NCBI RefSeq assembly: GCF_001468285.1
Contig: NZ_LNSB01000044.1
Location: forward strand, 1-45,898
DNA: 45,898 bases
Reading direction: 5' to 3'
Source of the DNA: Sphingopyxis sp. HIX
Lineage (GTDB): Bacteria > Pseudomonadota > Alphaproteobacteria > Sphingomonadales > Sphingomonadaceae
In this document: positions 33,332 through 43,581 of the stretch, in pieces
How the letters are laid out: each line of letters opens with the position of its first letter
Position numbering within the stretch: the stretch's first letter is position 1
The notes under the pieces: generated by a model
What the model was told of the DNA's origin: nothing
The model's input: only the letters and a program-made list of their open reading frames with translations
The model's database searches: none
Program-made: the position numbers and the translations under genes

Positions 33332-33838
33332 GTGGGACAGGAAAATACATCGGGCGCCGCGGCGCCATTGGCGAGCCGCCATCTGTGCACGGTGGAGTTC
33401 GAGGTCGGGGGCGGCATCTTCGGAATCGGCGTCTCGCCCTTCGGCGACCAGCGTGTCGGCTATGTGACCGGCGGCCGCTTTTTCGGCCCGCGAATCAATG
33501 GCATCGTCCTGCCCGGCGGCGGCAATTGGTCGCGGGCCGGGCGGCTCGCCTCGGGCGCGGCGGTCGGCACCTTCGATGCGCGCGCGGTGTGGCAGACCGA
33601 CGACGGCGCGCTCGTCTACCTCAGCTACAACGGCCGCAGCGTCGTGTCCGACGCGGTGCGCGCATCCTTCGCCGATCCCGCCGCGCCGCCGGTCGACCCC
33701 GCGCTCTACTATCTGCGAATCGCCCCGGTGTTCGAAACCGCGAGCGAAAAATATGGCTGGCTGAACGGCCTGCTCGCGGTCGGGGTCGGCGAGCGCACCG
33801 ATTTCGGCGTCCGCCACCAGATCCACGAGATCCTCTGA
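33332..33838 (+). CDS. DUF3237 domain protein
   Basis: A 168-residue soluble protein with the features of the DUF3237 family: HLCTVEFEVG near the start, GGRFFGPRINGIVLPGGGNW, then DARAVWQTDDGALVYLSYNGR and YYLRIAPVFETASEKYGWLN. The family has a beta-barrel shape and no assigned reaction, though it is often beside ring-compound catabolism genes. GTG at 33332 is chosen because AGGAG precedes it; an upstream ATG at 33269 would overlap the operator. It overlaps the next gene, a glutathione transferase, by one base. It could be an isomerase or lactone-acting enzyme, unproven. Confidence 0.88.
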   Translation: MGQENTSGAAAPLASRHLCTVEFEVGGGIFGIGVSPFGDQRVGYVTGGRFFGPRINGIVLPGGGNWSRAGRLASGAAVGTFDARAVWQTDDGALVYLSYNGRSVVSDAVRASFADPAAPPVDPALYYLRIAPVFETASEKYGWLNGLLAVGVGERTDFGVRHQIHEIL

Positions 33839-34563
33839 TGATCGACCTCCATTATTCGGCGACGCCGAACGGCCAGAAGATCGCGATCATGCTCGAGGAG
33901 GTCGGCGCCGATTACCGCGTCATTCCCTATGACATTTTCGAGGGCGACCAGCTCACCCCCGAATTCGGCCGCATCAATCCCAACCACAAGCTGCCCGCGA
34001 TCGTCGATCATGCGCCGGCCTGGGGCGGCGATGCGGTGGCCGTCTTCGAATCGGGCGCGATCCTGCAATATCTCGCCGAGAAGAGCGGTCGCTTTCTTGC
34101 ACCCGCCGGCGCGGCGCGCGCATCGGCGCTGTCGTGGCTCGCCTGGCAGGTCGCGGGCCTCGGCCCGATGGGCGGGCAGGCGAGCCATTTCCTCCGCTAC
34201 GCCCCCGCGGGACAGGATTATGCGACCCAGCGCTACACCAACGAACTGAATCGCCTGCTCGCCGTCCTCGAAAAACGGCTCGAGAAAGCGCCCTATGTCG
34301 CGGGGGACGAGTATAGCATCGCCGACATGGCGATCTGGCCCGGCCGCGCCTCGGCCTTCGTCATGGGCATGGGCCTCGACGACTGGCCCGCGATGCACGG
34401 CTGGTTCGAACGCATCCGCGAACGTCCGGCGGTCGCCCGCGCGATGGCGCGCGACGATCTGAAGCCGCCCGCCAAATATATCGGCCGCTACCAGCAGCTG
34501 GACGACAAGGAATGGTCGAACATGTTCGGCGACGCCAACCGCGCGGCGGTGAGGGGGGACTAG
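33838..34563 (+). CDS. Glutathione S-transferase family protein (YfcG/Nu-type)
   Basis: A 241-residue glutathione transferase-fold protein. The start MIDLHYSATPNGQKIAIMLEE has the TPNG motif of YfcG-type enzymes, which have disulfide reductase or peroxidase activity. NPNHKLPAIVDH holds the cis-Pro and FESGAILQYLAE binds the glutathione carboxylate. The helical domain ends with YIGRYQQLDDKEWSNMFG. It is translationally coupled to the DUF3237 gene by a one-base overlap, so both probably work on the same intermediate. It is the second GST in the regulon, in a different subclass from the one at 27485. Confidence 0.93.
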   Translation: MIDLHYSATPNGQKIAIMLEEVGADYRVIPYDIFEGDQLTPEFGRINPNHKLPAIVDHAPAWGGDAVAVFESGAILQYLAEKSGRFLAPAGAARASALSWLAWQVAGLGPMGGQASHFLRYAPAGQDYATQRYTNELNRLLAVLEKRLEKAPYVAGDEYSIADMAIWPGRASAFVMGMGLDDWPAMHGWFERIRERPAVARAMARDDLKPPAKYIGRYQQLDDKEWSNMFGDANRAAVRGD

Positions 34564-34569
34564 GGTCGC

Positions 34570-34590
34570 GCGGGGCGGGCGACGCCCCGC
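34570..34590. other. GC-rich hairpin after the GST gene
   Basis: GCGGGGCG pairs with CGCCCCGC around a five-base loop, seven bases after the gene stop. There is no T run, so it is at best a weak or factor-dependent stop, or an RNA-stabilising stem. Confidence 0.4.
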
Positions 34591-34626
34591 TAGGCTTGCC
34601 CGGCAAAATCTGGAAAGAAGGCGGCG

Positions 34627-35352
34627 ATGATCGCCTTCTTCACCCACCATAAATGCGCATCGAGCGCGCTCGTCGCCTACCTCGCCGACCTCAGCGAGCG
34701 GAGCGCGCTCGGCTTCTTCACCTCGCACCTCGGCTCGGCGCGGCCGACTGCGGCGGGCTACGACCTCTGCTGCCTGACCAACGCGCAATATGCTGCGGTG
34801 CGGGGGCAGGGGAGCGGCCCGGCGCTGCACCTGATCCGCAATCCGCTGAGCGTGGTCCTGTCGGCCTATCATTCGCACCGGACCAGCCACAGCGTCGACG
34901 GCTGGCCGCTGCTCGCCGCGCAGCGCGCGCGGCTGCTGGCGGCCGACCGCACGACCGGCATGCTGCTGACCGCGCAATTCTGCAATTCCGAGGAATTCTA
35001 TCCCGACACCCCCGGTCCGCTCCATGCCATGCGCCACTGGAACTACGACGACCCCGCGATCCGCACCCTCCGGATCGAAGACGGGCTCGACCGGCTGACC
35101 GACTTCCTCCGCGCCGCGCTGGGCCCCGCGGGCGACGCGCTGGTCTGGCCCGACCAGGCCGACTTCGCCTTCGAAAGGCTCGCGGGGCGCCGCGCGGGCG
35201 AAACCGACGACGCCGCGCACTATCGCGCAGGCGACGCCGAGGCATGGAAGACCGAACTGCCGCGCGAAGTCATCGACTATGTCGTCGGCGCGTGCCGGGA
35301 GGTCTTGGAGCGCTTCTATCCGGAGAGCCTTGATTGGGCGGGGCGGGTTTAG
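34627..35352 (+). CDS. Sulfotransferase-like protein
   Basis: A 241-residue protein with a sulfotransferase pattern. The N-terminal FFTHHKCASSALVAYLA fits the 5'-phosphosulfate loop, and LIRNPLSVVLSAYHSH near residues 69-84 fits the 3'-phosphate motif with Arg and Ser. Such enzymes move sulfate from PAPS to a hydroxyl or sugar. The remaining sequence is divergent, so the acceptor is unknown. It lies 63 bases after the GST gene on the same strand and is the last accessory gene before the housekeeping block, so membership in the regulon is uncertain. A sulfatase occurs in the same region, which is curious. Confidence 0.78.
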   Translation: MIAFFTHHKCASSALVAYLADLSERSALGFFTSHLGSARPTAAGYDLCCLTNAQYAAVRGQGSGPALHLIRNPLSVVLSAYHSHRTSHSVDGWPLLAAQRARLLAADRTTGMLLTAQFCNSEEFYPDTPGPLHAMRHWNYDDPAIRTLRIEDGLDRLTDFLRAALGPAGDALVWPDQADFAFERLAGRRAGETDDAAHYRAGDAEAWKTELPREVIDYVVGACREVLERFYPESLDWAGRV

Positions 35353-35411
35353 GCGGGTGGCCGGTTTCGGGCGACGGCCAAGGAAAGTCGGCTCCCCCCA
35401 AAAAAGCAGCC

Positions 35412-36764
35412 CTAAACCGGCACTTCGCCATTCGCGCCGAGCACCGCCCCCGCCAGATACAGCGACCCGCAGATCAGCACCGCGCCCGGCGGGCGATGCG
35501 CGGCGATATGGCGCAGCGCCGCCGCGACATCGTCGCACGGCTGCGCGTCGACGATGCCCATCCCCTCCTGCACCCAGTGGCACAGATCCTTGGGGTCATG
35601 ATGCTCGTGCCCCGGGATCGGTACCGCCTGGAACGACGCGATCCGGTCGGCGAAAGGCCGCAGGAACCCCATCGCATCTTTGTTGCGGAGCAGGCCGCAG
35701 ACGATGTGCAGCGGCGCCCCATTTTCCTGCACGTCCTCGAGTGCCCGCGCCAATGCCGCCCCCGCGTCCGGATTATGCCCGCCGTCGAGCCACACCGCTG
35801 CACCGTCGGGCAGCAGCCGCGTCAGCGGCCCGTCGCCCAGCCGCTGCATCCGCCCCGGCCAGAAGGCCGTCGCCACCCCCGCCGCAACCTCGGCCTCGCT
35901 CGGCCGCGGTTCGGGCGCGACGCGCAGCATCGCGATCGCCAGCCCGGCATTGCGCTGCTGGTGCGCCCCCGGCATCCGCGTGTGCAGCACCGCGCCGATC
36001 GAGCCGAACTTCGAGGTCCAGCGAAAGCCGTCGCCTTCGGGCGCCACCGCCCAGACGTCGCCTTCGGAAAACAGCATGCCGCCGACCGCCTCGGCGCGTT
36101 CGCCGATGATATCCATCAGCGGCGCGGGGTAATCGAGCGTCGCCAGCGCCGCCCCGGGCTTGAAGATCCCCGCTTTCTCCCACGCGATGCGCACGGCGGG
36201 ATCGTCCGGGGTCCCCGCCTCGGGCGCGAGCAGGAACGCCTCATGGTCGATCCCCAGCGACGCGATCCCGCACACCGCGGGCGCCGGAATGACGTTGGTC
36301 GCATCGAGCCGCCCGCCGAGTCCGACCTCGATGATGCAATCGTCTGCCGGGGTACGCGCGAAGGCGAGGAAGGCCGTCGCGGTGGTGATCTCAAAAAAGC
36401 TTGCCTGCAGATCCTGCGCGACGTCGAGTACCTCTTCGAGCAACGCGGCCAGATGGCCGTCGTCGATCAGCGCCCCCGCGATCCGGATCCTTTCGTTGAA
36501 GCGCACCAGATGCGGGCTCGTATAGCAATGCACCCGCCGCCCCTGCGCCTCCAAAATCGCGCGCAGATAGGCACAGGTCGACCCCTTGCCGTTGGTCCCC
36601 GCGACATGGAAGGTCCGCGGCAGCCGCTCCTGCGGATTGCCCAGCCGCGCGCATAATTCGGCGATCCGCTCGAGCCCCAGCACGTCGCGCCCCGGCGACA
36701 GCGCCGCGAGCCGGTCGAGTTGCGCCTGTACGGCGGGATCGGAGCTGAAAGCGTGGTCGGGCAT
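35412..36764 (-). CDS. folC: Bifunctional dihydrofolate/folylpolyglutamate synthase
   Basis: A 450-residue ATP-dependent ligase that adds glutamate to dihydropteroate and tetrahydrofolate. It is a Mur-ligase-type enzyme with the nucleotide loop HVAGTNGKGST (53-63), the YTSPHLVRFNERI segment, and VGLGGRLDATNV. The C-terminal domain has LDGGHNPDAG. Length is normal. It is the last gene of the trp-accD-folC minus-strand block, an arrangement common in alphaproteobacteria. A repeat with 30-base arms separates it from accD, so it may be partly uncoupled. Confidence 0.97.
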   Translation of the reverse strand: MPDHAFSSDPAVQAQLDRLAALSPGRDVLGLERIAELCARLGNPQERLPRTFHVAGTNGKGSTCAYLRAILEAQGRRVHCYTSPHLVRFNERIRIAGALIDDGHLAALLEEVLDVAQDLQASFFEITTATAFLAFARTPADDCIIEVGLGGRLDATNVIPAPAVCGIASLGIDHEAFLLAPEAGTPDDPAVRIAWEKAGIFKPGAALATLDYPAPLMDIIGERAEAVGGMLFSEGDVWAVAPEGDGFRWTSKFGSIGAVLHTRMPGAHQQRNAGLAIAMLRVAPEPRPSEAEVAAGVATAFWPGRMQRLGDGPLTRLLPDGAAVWLDGGHNPDAGAALARALEDVQENGAPLHIVCGLLRNKDAMGFLRPFADRIASFQAVPIPGHEHHDPKDLCHWVQEGMGIVDAQPCDDVAAALRHIAAHRPPGAVLICGSLYLAGAVLGANGEVPV

Positions 36765-36785
36765 CTTCGGTGCCTTAAATTACTT

Positions 36786-36861
36786 CGTCATTGCAAGCGA
36801 AGCGAAGCAATCCAGGGACGCGTACACCACTCTGGATTGCTTCGCTTCGCTCGCAATGACG
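36786..36861. repeat. Inverted repeat with 30-base arms between accD and folC
   Basis: The left arm (36786-36815) starts CGTCATTGCAAGCG and ends GCAATCCAG. The right arm (36832-36861) is its reverse complement with one change. The 16-base loop is unrelated. This kind of AGCGAAGCGAAGC-rich palindrome is a known type of dispersed element in sphingomonad-like genomes; only one copy is present here. Confidence 0.88.
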
Positions 36862-36875
36862 GTTTGTGGAGGTTT

Positions 36876-37727
36876 TTAAGCCGCCTTCTCGGGCGCCAGA
36901 TAGCCGATCAACCGCCCCAGCGTCGCGGGCAGGTCCTTGCGGTGCACCACCATGTCGATCATCCCGTGATCGAGCAGATATTCGGCGCGCTGGAAGCCCT
37001 CGGGCAGTTTTTCGCGGATCGTATTCTCGATCACGCGCTGCCCCGCGAAACCGATCAGCGCCTTGGGCTCGCTGATCTGGATATCGCCGAGCATCGCATA
37101 GCTCGCGGTGACCCCGCCCGTCGTCGGGTCGGTGAGCAGCACGATATAGGGCAGTCCGGCGCGGCGCAGGCGCGCCAGCGCCACCGTCGCGCGCGGCATC
37201 TGCATCAGCGACAGCGTGCCTTCCTGCATCCGCGCACCGCCCGCCGCGGTGATCGCGATATAAGGACAACCGCGCTTGATCGCTTCCTCGACCCCCGCAA
37301 CGAAGGCTTCGCCCACCGCGACCCCCATCGAGCCGCCCATGAAGGCGAAATCCTGCACCCCGATCACCGCCGGATGCCCGCCGATCCGCCCGAAGGCGTT
37401 CTGATAGGCGTCGCGGTCGCCGGTCTGCGCGCGCGCGGCCTTGATGCGGTCGGTGTACTTCTTGGTGTCCTTGAACTTCAGCGGGTCCTCGGGCGCCGCG
37501 GGCGACGCCAGTATCTCGTGCAGCCCGCCGTCGAACAATTGCAGGAAGCGCTCGCTCGCGCCGATGCGATCATGATGGTCGCAGCGCGGGCAGACGTTCA
37601 GATTGTCCTGCCATTCCTTGACGAACACCATCTGCTGGCATTCGCGGCACTTGTGCCAGAGGTTGTCGGCGGTGTCGCGCTTCGCCGCGAAGGGCAGGGC
37701 GTTGCGGACGCGTTCGAGCCAGCTCAT
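36876..37727 (-). CDS. accD: Acetyl-CoA carboxylase carboxyltransferase subunit beta
   Basis: A 283-residue carboxyltransferase subunit that, with AccA, moves CO2 from biotin to acetyl-CoA for fatty-acid synthesis. The N-terminal zinc ribbon uses Cys27, Cys30, Cys46 and Cys49. The crotonase-like body has [12 protein letters not shown] and [15 protein letters not shown]. The ATG at 37725-37727 overlaps the trpA stop by four bases, so translation is coupled. This housekeeping gene is normal in length and content. Confidence 0.98.
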   Translation of the reverse strand: MSWLERVRNALPFAAKRDTADNLWHKCRECQQMVFVKEWQDNLNVCPRCDHHDRIGASERFLQLFDGGLHEILASPAAPEDPLKFKDTKKYTDRIKAARAQTGDRDAYQNAFGRIGGHPAVIGVQDFAFMGGSMGVAVGEAFVAGVEEAIKRGCPYIAITAAGGARMQEGTLSLMQMPRATVALARLRRAGLPYIVLLTDPTTGGVTASYAMLGDIQISEPKALIGFAGQRVIENTIREKLPEGFQRAEYLLDHGMIDMVVHRKDLPATLGRLIGYLAPEKAA

Positions 37728-38515
37728 GCGGCGATCTCCTTTGCGCCATGGATAGCATCGGCGAGTGAGCGGGTGAAGGCCTCGACGTGCGGCGCCGCAG
37801 CGTCGCCATGCTCGGCGATGATGTCGATAAAGGCCGATCCGACGACCACGCCGTCGGCGACCTTGGCGATCGCGGCGGCCTGCTCCGGCGTCCGAACGCC
37901 GAAACCCACCGCGACGGGCAGGGCGGTCGCACCCTTCAGCCGCGCCACGGCCTCCTCGATGCTCGCCTGCGCCGCCTGCTGCAGCCCGGTGATCCCCGCG
38001 ACGCTGACATAATAGAGAAACCCGCCCGCGCCGCTGAGCACCGCGGGCAGCCGCGCCGGATCGGTCGTCGGCGTCGCCAGCCGGATCAGCTCGACCCCCG
38101 CCGCGCGCAGGCTCGGCCCCAGTTCGGCATCTTCTTCCGACGGAATATCGACGCAGATGATCCCATCGACCCCCGCCTTCGCGCATTCGCCCGCGAACCA
38201 GTCGGCCCCGCGCACCGTCATCGGATTGGCATAGCCCATCAGCACCAGCGGCACCCCGGCATGCCGCGCCCGAAACGCCGCCGCCATCGCAAAGATATCG
38301 GCGGTGGTCGTCCCCTTGGCGAGGCTGCGCAGGTTCGCCGCCTGGATCGCAGGGCCGTCGGCCATCGGATCGGTGAAGGGCATGCCCAGCTCGATCACAT
38401 CGGCGCCCCCGGCAACGAGCGCGTCGAGGTTCGCGGCGGTGTCGCCGTCGCCCGCAGTGATGAAAGCGACGAGCGCGGTCTGCGGCTTGGCGAAGGTGGC
38501 GGCGAAACGGGTCAT
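37724..38515 (-). CDS. trpA: Tryptophan synthase alpha chain
   Basis: A 263-residue TIM-barrel enzyme that cleaves indole-glycerol phosphate to indole and glyceraldehyde 3-phosphate. The catalytic acids are Glu42 in IELG and Asp53 in DPMADGP. The phosphate site is in [10 protein letters not shown] and VVGSAFI. The ATG at 38513-38515 overlaps the stop of the small membrane protein gene by four bases; further upstream codons belong to that gene. Its stop overlaps accD. It works in a complex with TrpB, which is separated from it here by a membrane-protein gene. Confidence 0.98.
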   Translation of the reverse strand: MTRFAATFAKPQTALVAFITAGDGDTAANLDALVAGGADVIELGMPFTDPMADGPAIQAANLRSLAKGTTTADIFAMAAAFRARHAGVPLVLMGYANPMTVRGADWFAGECAKAGVDGIICVDIPSEEDAELGPSLRAAGVELIRLATPTTDPARLPAVLSGAGGFLYYVSVAGITGLQQAAQASIEEAVARLKGATALPVAVGFGVRTPEQAAAIAKVADGVVVGSAFIDIIAEHGDAAAPHVEAFTRSLADAIHGAKEIAA

Positions 38516-38879
38516 GCGGCCCTCCGGTAGGCGGTCCAGGAAAGGCTGAACAAAATGGTCAGCAGCACCGAAACCATGAGAATTTTGAGCCAATTGTCAT
38601 AGGGGTCGCCGAAAATCGCTTCCAAAAGAAATCGCAGCGCGAGGATGATCAGAAAGATCAGCGGAGCCGACCTTAGAGCCAGCTGGGGCCGAAGCTTTAC
38701 CTCGCCCCCGGCGATGCGTCGGACGGATGAGGTGACCAGCAAAATAGCACCCAACAGCATCGCGAAGAGAAACGCTATGACGACGATGTCCGCCGGCGCA
38801 GCGATGTTCAGGGAACGGAGGATCAACTCCACGACCGCGAGGCCGAGCGCCAGATAGATCACGGCAAAACCGGCGCGTC

Positions 38880-38883
<4 letters not shown>
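38512..38883 (-). CDS. Small membrane protein between trpB and trpA, unknown
   Basis: A 123-residue protein with four predicted helices: [54 protein letters not shown] and [17 protein letters not shown] do not recognise a family. A TTG start at 38881-38883 overlaps the trpB stop as TTGA, and its stop overlaps the trpA start as ATGA, so it is coupled on both sides. Base composition is lower in GC than its neighbours, with more AAA and ATT codons. It could be an insertion into the operon that kept coupling. Confidence 0.78.
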
Positions 38884-40133
<1,250 letters not shown>

Positions 40134-40221
40134 CGGCAAAGGGATAGGGCGCTCGCGAAGAGACGGGTCTCAGGCGATCAGCGCCATCGTTTCCCGATGC
40201 GCACGACGGATGGGGACGGCG

Positions 40222-40854
40222 TCAGCATGTCGCGACCGCTTTAAGGAAAGCGGCGATCTTGTCCACATCCTTGACGCCCGGCGCGCTTTCGACCCCCGAC
40301 GACACATCGACCAGCGGCGCACCGGTCGCGCTCAGCGCGTCGCACACATTGGCGGGGGTCAGCCCGCCCGCGATGCCCCAGTCGATGCGGTGCCGGTGCC
40401 CGACCAGCAGCGACCAGTCGAAGCGCGTCCCGGTGCCCCCCGGCATCGCCTGCGCCGGCGCGTCGTAGAGCAGCCGGTCGACCACCCCCTCATATTGCAG
40501 CGAGCGCGTCAGCGTGCCCGCGTCCTTCAGCCCCACCGCCTTCCACGCCTCGGTCTTGGTGTTGGTCTTGACCGCGTTGATCCACTCCGGCGTCTCGCTG
40601 CCGTGGAACTGGATGATGTCGGGGCGCACCGTCCCCCACGCCGCACCCGTCACCTGCGGCCCCGCATTGACCAGCAGCAGCGCGACCTTGACCCGGTCGC
40701 TGGCATATTTCCTCAGCTCCGCCGCGGTGTTCAGGTCGACATAGCGCGGGCTCGGCTCATAGTGGTTGAGCCCGATATGCGTCGCGCCATGCGCGATCGC
40801 GGCGTCGATTTCGGCCCTGGTCTTCAGGCCGCAGATTTTGACGAGAGGGGGCAT
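40222..40854 (-). CDS. trpF: Phosphoribosylanthranilate isomerase
   Basis: A 210-residue TIM-barrel enzyme of tryptophan synthesis that isomerises phosphoribosylanthranilate. The start MPPLVKICGLK holds the catalytic Cys8, and LLYDAPAQ holds the likely general acid Asp. IAGGLTPANV and VSSGVESAPGVKD bind phosphate. The upstream 118 bases contain a long inverted repeat, and a longer frame through it is rejected because KICGL must be near the start. It is the first trp gene of the block. Confidence 0.97.
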   Translation of the reverse strand: MPPLVKICGLKTRAEIDAAIAHGATHIGLNHYEPSPRYVDLNTAAELRKYASDRVKVALLLVNAGPQVTGAAWGTVRPDIIQFHGSETPEWINAVKTNTKTEAWKAVGLKDAGTLTRSLQYEGVVDRLLYDAPAQAMPGGTGTRFDWSLLVGHRHRIDWGIAGGLTPANVCDALSATGAPLVDVSSGVESAPGVKDVDKIAAFLKAVATC

Positions 40855-40871
40855 ATTCAACGATCCAACAT

Positions 40872-40950
40872 CCGTTCGTGTCGAGCGAAGTCGAGACACG
40901 CTCGGGGAGCGCCTGGCTTCGCGTGTCTCGACTGCGCTCGACACGAACGG
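40872..40950. repeat. Inverted repeat with 29-base arms before trpF
   Basis: The left arm (40872-40900) starts CCGTTCGTGTCGAG and ends GAGACACG. The right arm (40922-40950) is its reverse complement with one change, around a 21-base loop. It is a dispersed-type palindrome, different from the one at 36786. It lies between pyrF and trpF and may end or pause transcription, or only tag the gap. Confidence 0.86.
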
Positions 40951-40972
40951 GAAGCGGGCGGGGGTCTAGAAC

Positions 40973-41647
40973 CTAAAGCGTCGCCTCGATCTCGCGCGCC
41001 GCAAGATCGGGATCCGCCGACTGGCTGATCGGCCGCCCGACCACCAGGATCGACGCGCCATCGCTCATCGCCTGCGCCGGGGTGACGACGCGCTTCTGGT
41101 CGCCGACCTTGCCGTTCGCGGGGCGCACCCCGGGGACGACGAAGAAGCCGCCCGGCCAGGCCTTGCGCGCCGCCTTCACTTCCTGCCCCGAACAGACGAT
41201 CCCGTCGCAGCCCGATTCGCGCGCCAGCGCGGCGAGGCGCACGACTTGGTCGTGCGGGCTGCCGCCGACGCCGATATCCTCGAGGTCGGGCGAATCGAGG
41301 CTGGTCAGCACCGTCACCGCGATCACCTTCGTGTGCGTGCCCGCCGCCGCTTTCGCTTCCTCGAGCATCGCGCGGCCGCCCGCGGCGTGCACCGTCAGGA
41401 TCGCGGGCTCGAGCGGGCGCAGCGCCTGGATCGCCTTCGCCACGGTGTTCGGAATGTCGTGCAGCTTCAGGTCGAGGAAGATCGGCAGCCCGAACTTCGC
41501 CATCTCATGCACCCCGTGGTGCCCGTTGGCGCAGAAGAATTCGAGCCCCAGCTTCAGCCCGCCGACATGGCGGCGCACCTTCTGGACCAGCGTCAGCGCG
41601 GCATCCAGATGCGTGGTGTCGATGGCGAGATAGAGCGGCGAGGTCAT
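40973..41647 (-). CDS. pyrF: Orotidine 5'-phosphate decarboxylase
   Basis: A 224-residue TIM-barrel enzyme that makes UMP in pyrimidine synthesis. The catalytic DxKxxD array is Asp59, Lys61 and Asp64 in FLDLKLHDIPNTV. The phosphate site is in GVRP and VVGRPI. The ATG overlaps the LapA-like stop by four bases, so the two are co-translated. Length is normal. This is ordinary housekeeping. Confidence 0.97.
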   Translation of the reverse strand: MTSPLYLAIDTTHLDAALTLVQKVRRHVGGLKLGLEFFCANGHHGVHEMAKFGLPIFLDLKLHDIPNTVAKAIQALRPLEPAILTVHAAGGRAMLEEAKAAAGTHTKVIAVTVLTSLDSPDLEDIGVGGSPHDQVVRLAALARESGCDGIVCSGQEVKAARKAWPGGFFVVPGVRPANGKVGDQKRVVTPAQAMSDGASILVVGRPISQSADPDLAAREIEATL

Positions 41648-42000
41648 GGCTTTTCCGTCTTGAAGAGATCGGTCGGGGCGGGGGGCACGTCGTTGACCGG
41701 CGCAGGCTCGGGCGCCGCGACCGCGGGCGTCTCGGCCGACCGGTTCGCCATCGCGCGCAGGTCGGCGAGCTGGCGTTCGCTATGGTCGAGCCGGCGCTTC
41801 AGCGACCAGCGCGCGGCGCGCAGCGCGATCCACAAGGGCACGCTGCCGATCAGGAAGGCGGCGAGGATCAGCACGGGCAGCTTGGTGTCGAGCACCGACC
41901 CCGGCCAGATGGTGACGGTGATCGGGATCCAGTTCGCCATCGCAAAGATGACCAGCACCGCGGTGAGCAGCACCCAGATGACCGTCCGAAAAATTCCCAC
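41644..42000 (-). CDS. LapA-domain small membrane protein
   Basis: A 118-residue inner-membrane protein with two helices (FRTVIWVLLTAVLVIFAMANW and LPVLILAAFLIGSVPLWIAL) followed by a basic coiled segment and a Pro/Ala-rich tail. The pattern fits the lipopolysaccharide-assembly protein A (LapA, DUF1049) domain, which helps control LPS amount in enterobacteria. GTG at 41998-42000 follows AGGAG. It is co-translated with pyrF, an arrangement common in related bacteria. Function here is by family only. Confidence 0.85.
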   Translation of the reverse strand: MGIFRTVIWVLLTAVLVIFAMANWIPITVTIWPGSVLDTKLPVLILAAFLIGSVPLWIALRAARWSLKRRLDHSERQLADLRAMANRSAETPAVAAPEPAPVNDVPPAPTDLFKTEKP

Positions 42001-42076
42001 GCGGCGTGCTCCTGTGCTGATTGGCGACTTGCAGGAAGCCTAGGCGAGTTCGCCGCGGGTTTCCACCCCCGGGCCG

Positions 42077-43387
42077 TCAGCCGAACACCCGTGCAAAAAT
42101 CGTGTCGACATGCTTCAGATGATAGTCGAGGTCGAACAGCGCGGTCAGCTCCTCGGCCGACAGCCGCGCCGTCACCTCGGCATCGCCCTTCAGCAGCTCG
42201 AGCAGCGACAAGGTCCCGTCGCTCTCCCACACCTTCATCGCGTTGCGCTGGACCAGCACATAGCTTTCCTCGCGGCTCGCGCCCGCCTGCGTCAGCGCCA
42301 GCAGCACGCGTTGCGAGTGGACCAGCCCGCCCATGCGGTCGAGATTCTTCTGCATCCGCGCGGGATAGACGAGCAATTTGTCGACCACCCCGGTCAGCCG
42401 CGCGAGCGCGAAGTCGAGCGTGATCGTCGCGTCGGGCCCGATGAAGCGCTCGACCGACGAGTGGCTGATGTCGCGCTCGTGCCACAGCGCGACATTCTCC
42501 ATCGCGGGGATCGCGGCGCTGCGCACCATGCGCGCGAGCCCGGTGAGATTCTCGGTCAGCACCGGGTTGCGCTTGTGCGGCATCGCCGACGAGCCCTTCT
42601 GCCCGGGCGAGAAATATTCCTCGGCCTCCAGCACCTCGGTGCGCTGCAGGTGCCGCACTTCCACGGCCAGCCGCTCGATCGAACTCGCGATCACGCCCAG
42701 CGTCGCAAAGAACATCGCATGCCGGTCGCGCGGGATCACCTGCGTCGACACCGGCTCGACCGCCAGCCCCAGCTTCGCCGCGACATGCGCCTCGACGCGC
42801 GGGTCGATATTGGCGAAGGTCCCGACCGCGCCCGAAATCGCGCAGGTCGCGATGTCGGCGCGCGCGGCGACCAGCCGCGCCTTGCAGCGGTCGAATTCGG
42901 CGTAAGCTTCGGCCATCTTGAGCCCGAAAGTCACCGGCTCTGCATGAATCCCATGGCTGCGCCCGATCGTCGGGGTCAGCTTATGCTCATAGGCGCGCTT
43001 CTTGATCGCCGCGAGCAAGGCATCGAGATCGGCGAGCAAGATATCCGCCGCCTGCGTCAGCTGCACCGCCAGGCAGGTGTCGAGCACGTCGCTCGACGTC
43101 ATGCCCTGGTGCATGAAGCGCGCCTGCTCGCCGACATTCTCGGCGACCCAGGTCAGGAAGGCGATGACGTCATGCTTGGTCACCGCCTCGATCGCGTCGA
43201 TCGCCGCGACGTCGATGACGGGCTCCGTCGCCCACCAGTCCCACAGCGCCTTCGCCGCATCCTTGGGCACCACGCCCAGCTCGGCGAGCGCGTCGGTCGC
43301 GTGGGCTTCGATCTCGAACCAGATGCGGAAGCGGTTCTCGGCCGCCCAGATCGCGGTCATCTCGGGCCGGGCGTAACGCGGAACCAT
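42077..43387 (-). CDS. purB: Adenylosuccinate lyase
   Basis: A 436-residue lyase of purine synthesis that releases fumarate from SAICAR and adenylosuccinate. The superfamily signature GSSAMPHKRNP is at 265-275, and the catalytic His region is GRSHGIHAEP (His145, His148). TSSDVLDT is the third conserved segment. The ATG at 43385-43387 follows AAGGAAGG; eight extra upstream codons are not needed. It starts the minus-strand housekeeping block. Confidence 0.97.
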   Translation of the reverse strand: MVPRYARPEMTAIWAAENRFRIWFEIEAHATDALAELGVVPKDAAKALWDWWATEPVIDVAAIDAIEAVTKHDVIAFLTWVAENVGEQARFMHQGMTSSDVLDTCLAVQLTQAADILLADLDALLAAIKKRAYEHKLTPTIGRSHGIHAEPVTFGLKMAEAYAEFDRCKARLVAARADIATCAISGAVGTFANIDPRVEAHVAAKLGLAVEPVSTQVIPRDRHAMFFATLGVIASSIERLAVEVRHLQRTEVLEAEEYFSPGQKGSSAMPHKRNPVLTENLTGLARMVRSAAIPAMENVALWHERDISHSSVERFIGPDATITLDFALARLTGVVDKLLVYPARMQKNLDRMGGLVHSQRVLLALTQAGASREESYVLVQRNAMKVWESDGTLSLLELLKGDAEVTARLSAEELTALFDLDYHLKHVDTIFARVFG

Positions 43388-43581
43388 GGTTTTTCCTTCC
43401 TTTAGCATCAACTAATCGCGGATTCTCGGCGGAATCGCGATGGGGCGCGCCCTAGCAGGGACGAGCCGCGCCGCCAATCGTCACCGATATGCAACTTTCA
43501 CATTTCGGCCACGGTTGATCCCATGCCCCTTCAGGACACAGCGGCGCGCAAGGCGAAGCGTCGCTTAACAGGAGAACTACC

